Below, in pieces: positions 23,455-34,507 of a stretch of 64,000 nucleotides of DNA (position 1 is its first letter; each line of letters opens with the position of its first letter). Location: contig JANAVB010031417.1 of NCBI GenBank assembly GCA_029216955.1, positions 21,938,094 to 22,002,093 of the forward strand. Direction: 5' to 3'. A program made the position numbers and the translations under genes. Source of the stretch: Iris pallida. Lineage: Eukaryota; Streptophyta; Magnoliopsida; Asparagales; Iridaceae. The notes below the pieces were generated by a model. That model ran no database searches, had not been told where the DNA came from, and saw only the letters and a program-made list of their open reading frames with translations.

Positions 23455-24189
23455 TGTTGGGAACGAAGCGCGAAAACCGTTTTCCCAAACCAGAAAGTCC
23501 TGCGAGAGAACCGAGCAAAAGCACACAAACCAAAAATGCCAAACACAATCGCAGTCACAAAGATTTTTGACGTGAAAAATCCTTGTGGGAAAAACCACGG
23601 GACGATCGGAGTCCAACCCTGAAGAACCTCCACTAATGGAATAAAGAGAATACACCCTCTACAAGCTCCTCCCGGTCCAACACGGATCACCACAACTCAC
23701 TTGAAAGGAAAAAAAATTTGATTGCGGACTCCGAAGAACAAGAGATGCCGAAAAATTATTCGAAACAATCTCTCTTTCACAATAGTCCTTAATCCTCTCT
23801 CTCTCTCTCAAAGATTGTAAAGCACTCTTTGTTTTTGAGATAATTTTACAACTAGCATGCATTACTCTTTTATAAGCCCTTGGTAACACATACGTGTATG
23901 GCCAATATATATGAAAACTTCCAATATAAATCAATCATATATTTAATGAAAATCCAATCATAATTAGCTTACCATAATTGGAAACCCAATAATATGGAAA
24001 GCTACTATATGAAGGGTCCAATCATAAATATATAATCAAAGTAAATATGGAAATCCAATCATATATTTCCTTACCATATATGTACCAAAATAAAATTCAT
24101 GCACTCCCCAAGATTCTTCGACACACGGATGACGCTCGTCGCTCTCCGGGGTATTCTCCACATAGGTGGGAACCCTACCCACTCCAACA
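23455..24189 (-). repeat. Copia-1 5' LTR (735 bp)
   Basis: Aligns with 15640-16371 over its full length with scattered substitutions and small indels. Between its outer end at 24189 and the AAAGTG duplication lie three extra bases, AAT, also present inside the element next to the 3' LTR. Confidence 0.95.
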
Positions 24190-24374
24190 AATAAAGTGAA
24201 TTCTTTAATGTGGAAAAATGATTTCTTACTTGGATGGATGGAATCACTTTTTTTTCCTAATTTTTCTTCCATTGGAAATCATGTTACTTTTTTTCTCAAT
24301 TCCTTTAGCACCCAAATATAGAAAGTAATCACTTTCTTTTTTCAATCCGATAATTCCGCGAACCAAATGAGGCC

Positions 24375-24476
24375 TTAGAGCGAACGGAGGAGTATGATTT
24401 CAGAAATTAATTTTCTTCCTTTGCCTTTAGCAATTATTATGAGGTAAGACACAAGTTTGAGTTACGGAAATAGTAC

Positions 24477-24510
<34 letters not shown>

Positions 24511-25401
24511 GAAGACAAGACTCTGCACATCTTGACCCTTGCAAAACTCGGAAGCCATGTCTATTGAAATTATTATAGGCCACTCTCACTATATATATAT
24601 ATATACAGTGGTAAATTTCTCTTTTATTCTGTACAACATAAAAGAGAAGACAAAGCACTTGATGATAAGCAGCCCACACACATCTCAGCAAAAGCAATTC
24701 ATTGCCAAAATCCCTTTGCATGCTGCAACCACCACCATGCACTGTTGAATCTTAATGGCTGTGTGCAGACACGATACATGAGTACAAGGAAAATGGACCA
24801 CATTCTTAATTTATGAGATCCTCAACTCCTAGCTAGACCAATGTAGCTTGCTCTAACTAATAGATTCATGAAGTTCTCCACTATGTGACAAGCTTGCAAG
24901 CTCTCTCTCTCTCTCTATATATATGTATATATTGCATTGCATGTCATTGCATGTGCCAATTGTGCAGCTAAGCCTTGGTCCACAAACATCAACTTGGGAA
25001 CAACTACTGTGGTCCATGTTTCTTGAGCTCGACTACAAGAGGAACTTGAGCCTGACAAGAACCTGATCACTCTGTCATCCATATGGAAATGCTCTCTCTA
25101 TACATATTCTAGATCATAGGAAACTGAAGATTTGAATCCGAATCCTAATTGCTACTAAGCTAGTATACCGCATTCATAAGAGTAGGTCAGTTTGAAAGGG
25201 ACAGTACTTAACCATGCAAATAGAAGATAGGGCATTTCATGGGCCAATTTCCTGTGTGTCATTACTGTAGAGATCGACAAAGTGTTGGCTACCATCAACC
25301 TCTTGCCTAGTCTTAACTTCTATATGAACAGGGACCCCTCTGTCCCCATAACCGATCCTTGATCTTGTACACGCTCGTGATCGTTGCATCTACCATGTAC
25401 C
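24375..25401. other. Intergenic with TA/CT microsatellites, no gene seen
   Basis: Contains (TA)n runs at about 24478-24511 and 24588-24606 and a (CT)n-(TA)n run at about 24900-24932. The short frames there are products of these repeats. No domain was recognised. Confidence 0.5.
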
Positions 25402-25598
25402 CAGGGCCGGCCTGCATGGTTGGATTGCCCTATCCTCGAACTAATTTTGGTTGCAACTTGACCCTTATTACCAATTGGTCCTGGTGGTCATTCATGACCC
25501 TGATTTTTTATGGGATCATGCTGAGTCTAGGGGTTGCCCTAGCAGAGGGGGTTGCCCAAGCCCCAAGTTTTGTCCGACTTACCTCAGGGCCGGCCCTG
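25402..25598. mobile_element. hAT-type MITE with CAGGGCCGGC ends, copy 1 (197 bp)
   Basis: The ends CAGGGCCGGCCT and AGGGCCGGCCCTG are inverted. A perfect 8-bp duplication, CATGTACC, flanks it at 25394-25401 and 25599-25606, as for hAT elements. A diverged relative is at 41365-41566. Non-coding. Confidence 0.9.
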
Positions 25599-25606
25599 CA
25601 TGTACC

Positions 25607-26114
25607 ATGAATAGTAATTTGGAAGATTATATGTTGGCAAGAAGCCGAAACCACTAATGATCACATAAGTAACTACTAGTTTGATGCTGGTTTATTGAAA
25701 CGAAGTTCATCCAATGTTATTCACAGATGATTGAATACAGATTCATAATCAATTACTTAGGCGTTGGTTTGATATCTACTGCATCAACAATAAGTATTTC
25801 AAATTGTTTAGATCATTGGTTCACTATTTCTTCAGAGCATGAACCTGTTTATTTGTCTATTAAGAGTCACATGAATGATTTGTGCAATCAAAATATTTAG
25901 TTCACTTTTCTCGTATCGAAAAAAAAATGTACAAGAGCTGCCCAAAAATCAACCCAATTCTTTTCACAAGGATCAACAGAAGAGCACTACCAAAGGGATT
26001 ATTTCTATTGGCAACAAAATGAATCAAATGATCATTTTTCATAAAATTTTAAGTCTTATTCTAAAGATGTGACAAAACCTTCGTTTATGTGGACCAAATA
26101 GTGAAGGTATTCCT
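25607..26114. other. Intergenic, probable 3' flank of the DUF547 gene
   Basis: AT-rich sequence downstream of the minus-strand gene. It probably includes its 3' UTR just below 26115. No element ends or domains were recognised. Confidence 0.4.
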
Positions 26115-29100
26115 CTATGGGGCCAAGAGGTACCTGAACCTGAAATCATATGGCAGTACTTGTATCGGCGGAGGAACCACGCTCCTCCTTCCCGTCTCCA
26201 GACACCTAACCGCGTCGTTCCTCAGCTCACTTGGCAGCTGCAGGCAAATCCAGTCCATCAGCGACTCGACATCCTTCGCAAAATCTAACAGATACCAATC
26301 CAACAGTTTGGGAATCGCCATCCTGTCCGGCGTAGATATGCCAACTGACGCTTGTAAGTAGTCCCTCTTTGCTGTTTCTAGTTGCTTCTCGACTTGAGAT
26401 GCTGTGTAAACCCTCACCTAGATTGGAGCAAGTTACCAATTAGTCGGTCATTCGTGTGAATGCACGTGCAAAGCACGTATAATAAGAATATTATTCAATT
26501 ATAGTCAAATATTTAAAAGAACTCATGTGGTTAAGGTGAGGGTATTCTTCTTGTCTGGTTGAGTTTGATTTCCCATGTTGAATATATATAACAAATTTAT
26601 TTATTTTTTCAATAATTTTTTACATAATTTATTTTTTTTTAAATAAAATGGATGATAATATACATACGGCTTAGACGGCTCACTTTTGAGCCGTTTTGAA
26701 GCCTCATTATATAGTAGAAGATGTGCTGAAAGAACTTACAGCAGGCGAGGACCAACTCCCACATGACAGCGCGAATGTAACCAAGGGTTCAGGCCAGTCC
26801 AGCCCCAACACTCCCCGTGTTCTTGCCATATCGTCGATCTTCGATCCTTTTGAATACGACTGTCATGTACAAGTTACAAGCAATTTAGAAAAAAAGAAGA
26901 AGAATAAAATCAAGTTACATTCTGCTCAATGAGGATGGATTGGCAGACTACATTTCTTGAACGATAAGGCGACCTCAAGACGAAATGCTCGATCGTCATC
27001 GCGCTGAGCAAGTTCCCGCCCACATTAACCATCGCCTGCAACAACAACAATCATCGGTACAGGTAAATCGCAATGTTCACTCCGACGAACTTATTTACTG
27101 GACAGAATCACACCTTCGGCATCGATACGATAATCATCTGAGGACAAGCTGGTATACCATTTTCAAGAAATGTCTGTATCAAATGTTGAAGAGACATTGA
27201 TCAATCAAATTATTCGACATCGGACACATTTGGTATAGAAGCATTTGGTTGATACTACGAAAAAAGGATTTGAGACGAAATTAACATATGTATGAAACGA
27301 ACTTACATTCATCATGCATGCATTATAGATGTTGATCCAGAATGCAAGCTTCTGCTGATGGGTTAACCCCAATAAATCGACTATTGCAAGCTTTCCAAGT
27401 AAAAGTCTGAATTCAAGCAGAGCAAGGAGTATGTATATATAAACACAAAAGGGAGCTAAAAGCCTTGTTAGCAATTTGGCAAACGAAAAAAATTCGGGAC
27501 GGCAAAAGTGAGTATAAAACGGCTCAGTGCAAAGTGCAAATAAAATACGTTCAAAAATTCGGTCAAATATTAGGAAAATAGAAATATTGAGGTAAAAATC
27601 TCATATTCTTAAATATATTGTCAAATTTGGTTAATTAAAAAGGTTCTCACCACGTGTTTTTGCACCAATTTTTTCAATAATTTATACGGAACATGCTTAA
27701 AACTTCATATATTTAAAATTTACGTACTTATTTGAATCTGTCAAATGTACACAAGTATTATACGTTTATGAAATATACGAAAAAATTTGCATATAATACG
27801 AGTTTCATTCGGGTGATTGCTAACCAGGGCTAAAAGAAGAATTTTGAACTCACTTCAATCTATGATTAAGAAAGGAAGAAGGCATGTTGAGACTTGGATC
27901 GATTGTGATCGGTTCTACTGAAGTAAAATGCTTGTACTGACCAATATCTCTCCTTCCAAATTCTGAACAAATACCATAAGGGTCTCCGAGGCCCATTCCC
28001 ATTGTGTTCTTCGGTGAGCTCATTTGTGAGAGGAGGCTCGATAGGCACCTCAAGATATCTTCGGATAACTTGTTCGGTCCATCAGCCCCGTCCGATGTCG
28101 GCAGTCCGGCCGGAGCTCTCCGAAAGCTCTTGAAAGAAACAAAGAAATAGTACAGATCAATTTTTAGATGCTTGAATCCTTGAATAGGTGAAGGGTTCAG
28201 GCAACCAACTCACCTGAACATCTGGGACTGGGATTGGGACTGTTCTTGTTCTCGGAACGTTCTTCGCCGGCGATTGCTTGCAGTTCTTCGTAGTATTAGT
28301 ACTAATTTGGTTCTCTTTACCGCGGTGGTCGTCGGCCTTGATCTTCTTCGGACCGCCATCAGAAGACCATCTCGTCGAGGGGGACAGGTTCGTGACAACC
28401 GGAGCAACGGGATCGGAATTGGGAGCGTTCTCGGAATCCTGAGACGAGTGTGATTCATTTTCTTTGGTCTTCTTCGAAGAGGATATGTACACAGCCTCCT
28501 GATACAGTCCCTGCCGGAAGTTCACCACCTGCTCCTCGAGCCGGACTACTTCCTCTTCAAGAACCGCGACTTCGGCTAGAAGCTCTAGAATCTTGAAAAT
28601 AATTGGAAAAAAAGAAGAGAAGAAGTGCTAACTAATTCAAACTACATTGTCATATAAATCGGAAAAAAGGAGTGATAAATAATTGAGAATATATAGGGAT
28701 TGAAATGATGCATACATTTGAAGGAAGATAAGGCGGAAGGCGAGGGAGGGCTCCCAGAGGCCTGGTGAAAGCTCTCTCCAGTGCTCTGTGTACATTCTCT
28801 TCATGTCTTAGCTTCTTCTTTAGCTTGTCAACCTACATTTAGAACAATTAAGTATTCAATACAAATATATATATGTACAAAATGGTTGTTTTCTCAAAAA
28901 AAAAAAAAAATCAAGAAAGTTTTGATTCATCAAAATTGGAGAGGTTGTGAATTGTGATGCATGATTCATACATACATCTTGTTGGAGAGTAATCCTTCTC
29001 TCTCTTCTGGATTGGATTCTGTTGAGTCTTCTTGTCCCCTGCATCTCAGACTTGTCTTCTTTCTCTGTCTCCTTCACCAACAAAAACCATACAAATAATA

Positions 29101-29565
29101 ACAATCAATAATATTTCCTAGTGACAAATTAATTACAAAAAAAAAAAAAAAAACCATTTTTTTTCTTCTTAAAAGTTCTCAATACCCATTTGAGATCATC
29201 ATTAGCAGAGGTCATATGAGAAATCAAAGAACCCATTTTTATTGAATTTTGATAGATACCAACAACAACAGTACAACATTTAAAAGAGAGTATAATTCAT
29301 ATGGGGGGAGTGAAAGAACAAGGATGACAAGTTTGACCACCAAGAACAACAAACACGTACCAAAGAACTAGCTCAGGTTATGAGGAGGAGGTGATGTTGA
29401 ATTCAACAAAGGAGCAAACTTTAATTGATGAAAAAAAAAAGTAACTAAAAATGCAATGGCAATATATATAGGAAATGGTCCAAAGGAGCTTACTTTATCG
29501 TGCTTTGGAGCTGGCTTCATGCTCTGCAATGTTGTTCTTCTTACTTTGCTATTCATCATCATCAT
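26115..29565 (-). CDS. MIP1-type leucine-zipper and DUF547 domain protein (10 exons)
   Basis: Coding exons, in order of translation (all complement): 29494-29565, 28976-29071, 28716-28832, 28214-28591, 27854-28128, 27307-27406, 27114-27173, 26952-27035, 26740-26859, 26115-26417. All junctions are GT-AG and in phase and give 534 residues. Residues 1-60 (LQSMKP, EMQGTRR) are the usual N-terminus. About 57-78 and 96-136 form the heptad-rich zipper ([15 protein letters not shown], then [12 protein letters not shown]). A polar linker precedes DUF547, marked by [18 protein letters not shown] (329-346), VNVGGNLL...IEHFVLR (369-387) and [23 protein letters not shown] (418-440). The C-terminus [20 protein letters not shown] is complete. 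Snapdragon MIP1 bound MADS-box proteins; the biochemical role of DUF547 is unknown. Exon 8's donor (GTAGTC) was chosen because it gives the family spacing; a GTAACT 33 bases on would add 11 residues. Intron 5 holds a MITE. Confidence 0.9.
27463..27828. mobile_element. hAT-type MITE, family CCTTGTTAGC, copy 1, in intron 5 of the DUF547 gene
   Basis: The ends CCTTGTTAGCAATT and AATTGCT-like ATTGCTAACCAGG are inverted. The 8-bp duplication GCTAAAAG at 27455-27462 and 27829-27836 is perfect. The 366-bp body contains ATACG/CGTAT words and AT-rich DNA. It makes up most of the 447-bp intron (27407-27853) without touching the splice sites. A relative in opposite orientation is at 58672-59019. Confidence 0.9.
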
Positions 29566-29690
29566 CTCTCTCTCTCTCTATAGACCAAGCCAAGTCTAGT
29601 AGCTATAGATAGCTCTCTCTTCAAAGTGTTGTGTGGAGTCCTTTCTCTTCTCTTCTCTTCTGATTGAGTAGAAAGGCTGCAACCACTTTA
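29566..29690 (-). promoter_or_regulatory. 5' leader of the DUF547 gene with GA-rich tracts
   Basis: Directly before the ATG, on the coding strand, are (GA)n runs (plus-strand TCTCTCTCTCTCTAT at 29566-29580) and GAGAAGAGAAGAGAAAGG. Such purine tracts are frequent in plant leaders and core promoters. The transcription start is not fixed. Confidence 0.45.
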
Positions 29691-30072
29691 ACAATAGCAA
29701 TCCCAAACTCCCATAAACTCATTAACCACACCATTCATTATATAACTTCAGCACAAACAACCTAGAGAAAAAATGAAAAAAGAACAAAAAGAAAGTAATA
29801 TTAAATGTCGGTTTGTATCTCGTAAAGGTTCAAAGTTATATTAAATATTAGATTGTATCTTAACCCAATTGAGTGTTCAAATAAAAATTATTCTATACAC
29901 CGGACACATCGTAAATTTATTTCATTCTAAATCATCATAAATCGTTAGACTGCATCGGGATATATGAATGTTTACGTAGTTGACATAGAATGTACATGAT
30001 GCATAGAAAGAGAATGAAAAGAGAGAGAAAGTTGTGTTAAATGTTTGATTGTATATTGCATTAAGTTAATCC
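29691..30072. other. Upstream region of the DUF547 gene, no other gene seen
   Basis: AT-rich sequence between the gene and a MITE. A phrase GTTAAATGTTTGATTGTAT-like is repeated about three times (29803, 29851, 30034) in diverged form. No coding domain was recognised. Confidence 0.4.
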
Positions 30073-30075
30073 TTA

Positions 30076-30578
30076 GGCCTCGTTTGGTTACTGGAATTTG
30101 AGCTTGGGAAAGGAAAGTGATTCCTTTCCTATGTTTGGGAGCCTAAGGAAAGTTGTTGGAAAGGGAAAATGATTTCCAAGAGGTAGGAAAATAGGGGAAA
30201 AAGTGGTTCCTCCCATTTATCTAAGGAATTACTTTCCCTCCAACTTTTCCGCATTTATTACAAAAAATTTTGACCAAAATATCCATGTTCATAATATTAT
30301 TTACCATTTTTATCCATAATATCTTTTAGACAAAAATATTTCTAAGTAATAATTATTTTTATTAGCACGAGGGTATTTTTGAAAAATTGACTTGATTTTG
30401 TTTCCTTTCCTTACAAACACCAAACACTATAATGAAAATTAAAGATATATTCCGGCTATAATTCCGATCTTTCCAAACACCGGAAAGGAAAGTTTATAGG
30501 AATTATAATTTCCTAAAGGAAAGAAAATACCAAGGAATCAGTTTCCTTTCCTTTCCATTTCGCGAACCAAACGAGGCC
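30076..30578. mobile_element. Tourist-like MITE, family GGCCTCGTTTGG, copy 2 (503 bp)
   Basis: The ends GGCCTCGTTTGG and CCAAACGAGGCC are perfect inverted repeats. They are flanked by TTA at 30073-30075 and 30579-30581. GGAAAGGAAA and TTTCCTTTCC blocks lie inside each end. Confidence 0.9.
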
Positions 30579-30669
30579 TTAGAGATTCAAGTATAGTGAC
30601 CTACAAAAAAGAGGTGTATAACACATTGGATTAAAATGGAAGTATCTTATATTGAGATAATCCTCTTAG

Positions 30670-30966
30670 GTATAGTTTGGTTCGCAAAAAGGAAATCAAT
30701 TCTTTGAACTTGTCTTCTTCTTCTTTTGAAAAATTGTAATTTTTATTAAAAAAATTGTCGAAAAATCCGAAAATTGGCAGAAAAAGTGAATAAATGGAGG
30801 TAGAAAAGTGAATCCATGAGACGGGTGGAAAAACTATTTTTCTCCGTATTTTCTTTTTCCTTGCGAATTATTTTCCTTTCCTGCTCGTATCTGTTGGCAT
30901 TCAAATACAGAAAAAGAAATAAGTTTCCTTTTCCAAGATCCTGATTCCGTGATCCAAACGTGGTCA
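30670..30966. mobile_element. Diverged Tourist-like MITE, family GGCCTCGTTTGG, copy 3
   Basis: The ends GGTATAGTTTGGTTCGC and GATCCAAACGTGGTCA preserve the family's inverted pattern with several changes. The body has the same GGAAA/TTTCC blocks. Boundaries are approximate. Confidence 0.5.
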
Positions 30967-32730
30967 TAGGGTCTGCTTGGCAAATGTCGGATAATAGTTA
31001 TAAAATATCAATTGTGAACGGTTACGAGCGGTTCTATTTTGGGTAGTTTTAAGTTGCGACATTTTATCCAGTCTAATCCATACTTGGTAAAATATGAATT
31101 TTATTGCTAAAATCTGAATTTTGTAGGAAATTGTAATTGCCAATGAGGTTTGTACAATATTTTTCAGATTTTCAAGATGGGCTAATAAAACTATCATCAA
31201 TTTATTATATTTTTTAAAGAAAATTCATAACTATCCTTATAAATAATTTTGATAACACACTTTGAAAATCGAAAACTTTTTTTTTTGTTAGTAATTACAG
31301 TTCCCGTTTCTATCACAGCACTTTATGCTTTGGGGTGATATTCTTTTGCATTTGGAATTGGGAACTTTTTTTTCCCACCATTTTTTTTCCTAAAAAGGAA
31401 TAATTCTCAACTAAATTTGACAACGTGATTAGTGGATCCGGCGTAGGATAGCGAGTGGGTCTGGAGATTTTGGCCAGGGTCACACGGGGGTATGATGAGT
31501 TATCGTGCGCTTTTCCTCTTTTAGATTTGTATTTTTTTTATGTGAAATGTCAACAATGTCCTCGTAACGGACCGGTCGTTAAGCCGGGATAATTCTGGTA
31601 CGAATTCTACCAATTTCCACTAATTACCCATATAATCTTTGAATTGCACATCAGACCCTTTCTTACATCAATGTCAAACTTGCTTCAGGCTCGAATATTA
31701 CTAAAAAAATTTGTACAAAAATATACCAACATCTTATGAGTCCGATAATGCCGTTACTAAATTTTTACATGTCCATCACATAATTCTAAAATAGAGTTCT
31801 TTTTTGTGTGTGTGAAAAAAACAAGGCCCACTACATCCCAAATTCGTGACTTTTTATTAAAAAAAAAAGTGCACCAAGCCGTTCTTTTATATTGTTTTAA
31901 CATTAATATTTAAATAATACCAAATTTTATATACATAAAAAATTAAATTTTTTGGGTGTCCGAGCATTATTTTTATTCGATTTCAACTTAGATTGAAAAT
32001 AGTCAAAATCGAATAAAACAAAATTCTAAAAATATTAAAATCGAAACTGATTCGAAACTAGTCGTAAACGAAACTGACCTGACCTCCCGTTTTATTGCAG
32101 TAGTTTTTCTTCACCTCATGAGAAACCGTCCATCTTTTTGGTAACTCAAGGAAAATGTCTTTCTTTTTTTCCGTTTTAGTTCTCATTTTATAATCTTAGC
32201 AAACTTTATATTTTCATTATAATTTATCTTAATTTTAATATTTTGTATAAATAAATCTAAGAATTGTAACATGTATTATTATTATTATTATTGGAAAGTA
32301 CGGGGGCATCTCGGTAAAGACAAGGTGAGGAGTGGCTAACCACCACGTGAAATCTTGCTTACATGTTTCCCTACCAAACTTTACAAAAGCCAGCAATCAT
32401 CTCTAATCTCAAGCGATCGATTTTGTTTGCAAAGAAGAAAAATAAGTATTTTAAAAACCGGACTGAAAATCAATTCGGACAAGAGAGTCATAATCAAATT
32501 GGTTCAACTATTAGATTAACATCTCCGATCTCATAGTACCGAAAATTGTCACTGAACGTAATATCGTATAAATCTAAATTATACTTGTACAAAAACAAAT
32601 ACCAAAACGATCGATTCGATAGTTAAATAACAGACTTATCGTACCAGCAACACTAAGCACAAAAATTGAATCGATAAAATAGATATAAAAGAATGATTCT
32701 CTTTTATTGATATTGCAACTTCTATGCTGA
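30967..32730. other. Intergenic, no gene seen
   Basis: AT-rich DNA. GGGTCTGCTTGG at 30968 resembles the end of another Tourist-like MITE but no partner end was found. A (TTA)n run is at about 32275-32292. No domain was recognised. Confidence 0.4.
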
Positions 32731-33035
32731 GGCCTCGTTTGGTTCGCGGAAAGGAAATGAAAGAAAAAAAAAGCAAGAAAAGAAAAGGAAAGGAAATCAA
32801 GCATTTGTTCTTTTCTTTCCTTTGAATATCAATTTTTCTTTCTGTTGTTTAAAAAAAATGGAAGAAAAATCGATTCTTTATAGTGGAAAATTGAATCATT
32901 GGATTGATAGGAGAACCATTTTTCTCCTTCTTCTTTTTTTTTCTTATCTGGGAATTATTTTTCTTTCCTCCTTTCTATTGCTCTGAAAGGAATTTTCCTT
33001 CCTCAAAATCATAATTCTGCTAACCAAACGAGTCA
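32731..33035. mobile_element. Diverged Tourist-like MITE, family GGCCTCGTTTGG, copy 4
   Basis: The left end GGCCTCGTTTGGTTCGCGGA is well kept. The right end reads CTAACCAAACGAGTCA before TTA. GGAAAGGAAA and TTTCTTTCC blocks lie inside. The target duplication is not exact. Confidence 0.6.
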
Positions 33036-34436
33036 TTAGTCTATTTCATTCTTTCTTTCTAGTGAAAGGAAAGATGCTGATCATAGCACGTATATCCAAA
33101 CAAAAGCTGACTATTAAACTTCCTACGCACAATAGTAGATTCATTGCCAACTTACTGAACTCAACTCAACAAAAAAAATATTGCAGTATGTACAATACGA
33201 TATCCCCTTCAACTACCAATAACTTACGGAACTCATCTACCACTTGTGGTCAGCAAAGAGAGGTACAATATTTTTGGCTAGACAGATAATCTCGAAATCG
33301 AATCACGAAGGAGACGTGTGTAAAAATTGAAGACAGTGGTCCAAATAGCATGCAATACAGCATGCACAAAGTGACGTACGTAGTGACGTACGTTACGTCG
33401 GACATCGAAAAAAAAATCCTACCAATCAGTTGTATTCTACAATAAGTGTTGCAAAACTTGTTGAAGATATCCTTACATTGATAGTTCGATGCAGCGGATC
33501 CAATGACGTCCTCGTCGCAATCCGAAGTCCATTCGAAAATATGTCAGTTCTTATTTGTGCGATCAAATTAAAAATATATTTGTATGCGAATCGTATAAAA
33601 AAATTATATGCAAATTTTTTAAAAATTTGAAAAATATAAAAAACTCGCCGGAGCCCATGATGACTTTTGTGCAAAATCACTAATATGGATTTGTATATTT
33701 GTACACAAATATCGTCATAGTCTATGTAGAGGTGACTGTTCGATTTATTTGATTTTCTAGCACCAGATGCCGTGGAGCTTCTTAAGATAGTCCAAAAAGT
33801 TATGCACAGTAATGTCATCTCTCCCAGGTCTATGGATGTAGTGTTTAAGAGGATTAATTTTGTCATCCAAAAAGGACTGGTGGTGCAGTTTGTTGTCTGC
33901 TTGCCATCTATTTCGGTGTAATTTTTCTCTCCAAACATGATTAGACTTTGGATTCAAGAAATCAAAAATAAAAGAGAAGGAAATAATTAAAACCGAAATT
34001 CTAAAAATCTAAAACATAAATCTAATCAAAATTTGTTATAAAACCAAACCGGTAATTAATTCGATTTGTTTGGTAGGATTATATTTATTGTTTAATGGGT
34101 TGAGCCGAAAATTAAATTGAGGTTAAATTCGTTATAATGGGTTGCATTTTTAAGTTGGGACCAAAATTTGACTAGTTGTTAAATTATCGAAGTTTGGTTT
34201 TACATACATAGAACTGTTATTTTCAAAATATACACAAAAATATAGATATTTTTAATCATAAAATATGCATAAATTAGGGTATTTAAATATTGTATAAGTA
34301 TTATTCAATTTTCAGTTTTTATTGAAACAAAAAAGCCAAAACAAAAATGAAATCGAATCAATTTTTTTTTTCCTTCAAACGAACTGAATATCTTATTAGG
34401 TTCATCGGTCAAAATCGAATAATGTTCACCACTAAA

Positions 34437-34438
<2 letters not shown>
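33036..34438. other. Intergenic, no gene seen
   Basis: A cluster of CGTACGT/GACGTACG words occurs at about 33373-33400. A 170-residue minus-strand frame at 33426-33938 spans AT-rich DNA and is not convincing as a gene. Nothing else was recognised. Confidence 0.4.

Positions 34439-34506
<68 letters not shown>
34439..34506. repeat. (TA)34 microsatellite
   Basis: Sixty-eight bases of pure TA repeat in non-coding DNA. Open frames reading Tyr-Ile repeats across it on both strands are artefacts. Confidence 0.95.

Positions 34507-34507
<1 letters not shown>

Larger units (their letters stand above)
15640..24189 (-). mobile_element. Copia-1: Ty1/copia LTR retrotransposon, minus strand, inactivated
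   Basis: The LTRs are 15640-16371 (3' LTR) and 23455-24189 (5' LTR), each with TGTTGG...CCAACA ends. The primer site TGGTATCAGAGC follows the 5' LTR. The domain order is gag, zinc knuckle, protease, integrase, RT, RNase H, which defines Ty1/copia. It sits in a Tourist-like MITE with AAAGTG on both sides. A 2966-bp element interrupts pol at 18219-21184. Further damage: a frameshift in gag near 22950-23030 and an in-frame TGA at about 17985 before the RT. The LTRs differ at a small share of sites, so the insertion is not very recent. Confidence 0.95.
15505..24374. mobile_element. Tourist-like MITE, family GGCCTCGTTTGG, copy 1, split by Copia-1
   Basis: The ends GGCCTCGTTTGGCTCGCGGA and TCCGCGAACCAAATGAGG.CC are inverted and flanked by TTA at 15502-15504 and 24375-24377. 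About 320 bases belong to the MITE itself: 15505-15639 and 24193-24374. The middle is the copia element. The body shows GGAAAGGAAA/TTTCCTTTCC, as in the copy at 30076. The left TTA is shared with the preceding MITE. Confidence 0.85.

Noticed and set aside
29161..29236. Possible extra exon [17 protein letters not shown] with a GTATTG donor in intron 1 of the DUF547 gene
   Set aside because: No suitable acceptor precedes it, and joining exon 1 directly to 29071 gives the family N-terminus in phase.
33373..33400. CGTACGTAGTGACGTACGT palindromic cluster as a regulatory site
   Set aside because: There is no gene next to it and the motif is too simple to assign a function.
33426..33957. 170- and 66-residue minus-strand frames, considered as a LINE end
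   Set aside because: VWREKLHRNRW only loosely resembles the LINE WRERN motif, the region is AT-rich and no other LINE feature supports it.
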